Below are positions 5,992 through 6,685 of a DNA stretch of 6,685 nt, in pieces. Under the pieces are notes generated by a model. The model was not told the origin of the DNA. It searched no databases and was given only the letters and a program-made list of their open reading frames with translations. Numbering within the stretch: position 1 is the first letter of the stretch; every line of letters begins with the position of its first letter. Source of the DNA: Candidatus Methanoprimaticola hominis (GTDB lineage Archaea; Thermoplasmatota; Thermoplasmata; Methanomassiliicoccales; Methanomethylophilaceae); contig LVVU01000062.1 of the NCBI GenBank assembly GCA_006954465.1, forward strand, positions 1 to 6,685. The letters run 5' to 3'. A program made the translations under genes and the position numbers.

Positions 5992-6685
5992 TCAGACGCT
6001 GCGGCCCTGGTCCAGGACCTCTCCGGGTTTCACGACGGTGCCGTCCGCCAGAACTGAATTGGACACCTTGGCGCCCTTGCCGACCCTGCATCCCTCTCCG
6101 AGGATCACATTGGTCAGATCGGCTCCGTTGATCTCGCATCCGTCCATGACGAGCACGCGGTCGAGATTGGAGCTCCTCACGGATGCCTGACTCAGGATGA
6201 CCGCATCCGTGAGCCTGCTGCCGTGGGCGGAGGCTCCGGGACCCATGTATATCGAGCCGTCGAGGGCGCATCCAGGTGCCTTCCAATCGCGGTCCGCGTA
6301 TTCCGCATCCGCGATAGCGAGGTTCGCCCTCAGAAGGTCCCTGGGACGGCCGACATCCATCCAGATCCCGTCGACCTGGTATCCCTGGATCCTGCGGCCC
6401 TCGGACATCAGTCTCGGGACGAGGTCCTTGGAGAAATCATAGAACGTGTTCTTCGGAACGTCCGCCAGAACGTCCTTCTGCAGGACGTAGACGCCTGCGT
6501 TGATGAGATTGGAGAAGACCTCCTCGGGCTTGGGCTTCTCCTTGAACTCGGTTATCCTCATCTCGTCATCGACCCTGGCGATGCCGAACTCGCACGGGTT
6601 CTCGACGGGAGTGAGCGCTATGGACAAGGCCGCACCGGTCCTCTGATGGATCTCGATCTCCCCTGAGACGTCGATCGACGCGAAG
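5992..6685 (-). CDS. Sugar-1-phosphate nucleotidylyltransferase with beta-helix tail (5' end outside window)
   Basis: The frame is open to the right edge, so the gene is partial: 230 codons plus TGA are visible. The TTG at 6627 is internal, because the reading continues upstream with family-typical sequence (EIEIHQRTGAA before LSIALTPVENP). Counting from the edge, EKP is at 49-51, NAG at 62-64 and GIWMDVGRP at 106-114, all typical of NTP_transferase enzymes. From about residue 140 to 225, isoleucine/valine-spaced hexapeptide-like repeats form a left-handed beta-helix domain. The enzyme makes an NDP-sugar plus pyrophosphate from NTP and sugar-1-phosphate. The WMDVG-x-P motif recalls GDP-mannose pyrophosphorylases, but glucose-1-phosphate uridylyl- or thymidylyltransferase cannot be excluded. 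The missing N-terminal 110-150 residues should hold the GGxGTR nucleotide-binding signature. It likely feeds the neighbouring glycosyltransferases. Confidence 0.88.
   Translation of the reverse strand, partial: FASIDVSGEIEIHQRTGAALSIALTPVENPCEFGIARVDDEMRITEFKEKPKPEEVFSNLINAGVYVLQKDVLADVPKNTFYDFSKDLVPRLMSEGRRIQGYQVDGIWMDVGRPRDLLRANLAIADAEYADRDWKAPGCALDGSIYMGPGASAHGSRLTDAVILSQASVRSSNLDRVLVMDGCEINGADLTNVILGEGCRVGKGAKVSNSVLADGTVVKPGEVLDQGRSV

Noticed and set aside
5805..6666. Several open frames on both strands over the GT2 3' end and the nucleotidylyltransferase gene
   Set aside because: All are proline/arginine-rich shadows of the two genes with conserved motifs.

Overview
The window looks archaeal. 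A TATA-like element sits about 30 bases from two divergent start codons, and one of these (5050) has no ribosome binding site in front of it, as expected for a leaderless transcript. Other starts have GGAG-type sites. A GC-rich backbone with frequent AGG arginine codons and several surface-glycan genes would fit a Methanomassiliicoccales or other Thermoplasmatota genome. That placement is inference: there is no rRNA or taxonomic marker here.

Layout. (1) Bases 1-2868 are AT-rich. They carry one large orphan gene (127-2544, 805 aa, unknown function) and about 320 bases of AT-rich, apparently non-coding DNA with two short palindromes. (2) Bases 2869-6685 are GC-rich and tightly packed with five genes: a GtrA-type membrane protein (+), a GT87-like polytopic mannosyltransferase (-), a short ACT-domain protein like the acetolactate synthase regulatory subunit (-), a family 2 glycosyltransferase (+), and the 3' two thirds of a sugar-1-phosphate nucleotidylyltransferase with a left-handed beta-helix tail (-, running off the right edge). 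Hand counts of single 60-base lines show the shift: 18/60 G+C at 1141-1200 against 34/60 at 5281-5340.

How the genes may work together. Four of the five right-hand genes fit one route for building a surface glycan. An NDP-sugar is made by the nucleotidylyltransferase and used by the cytoplasmic GT2 enzyme. GtrA-type proteins are linked to flipping of lipid-linked sugars across the membrane, and GT87-type enzymes use lipid-phosphate sugars on the outer face. The ACT-domain gene belongs to branched-chain amino acid control and seems to be a passenger that shares a strand, and perhaps a transcript, with the GT87 gene.

Most notable signals. The 71-base gap in front of the GT87 gene folds, on the coding strand, into two adjacent hairpins; the second shows the ribosome binding site in a GAGA tetraloop one base from the GTG start. 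The ACT and GT2 genes diverge from a 60-base gap with one near-symmetrical TATA element in the middle. The 805 aa gene is compositionally foreign, matches no family I can name, and may be part of an accessory (possibly defence) system that continues to the left of the window.
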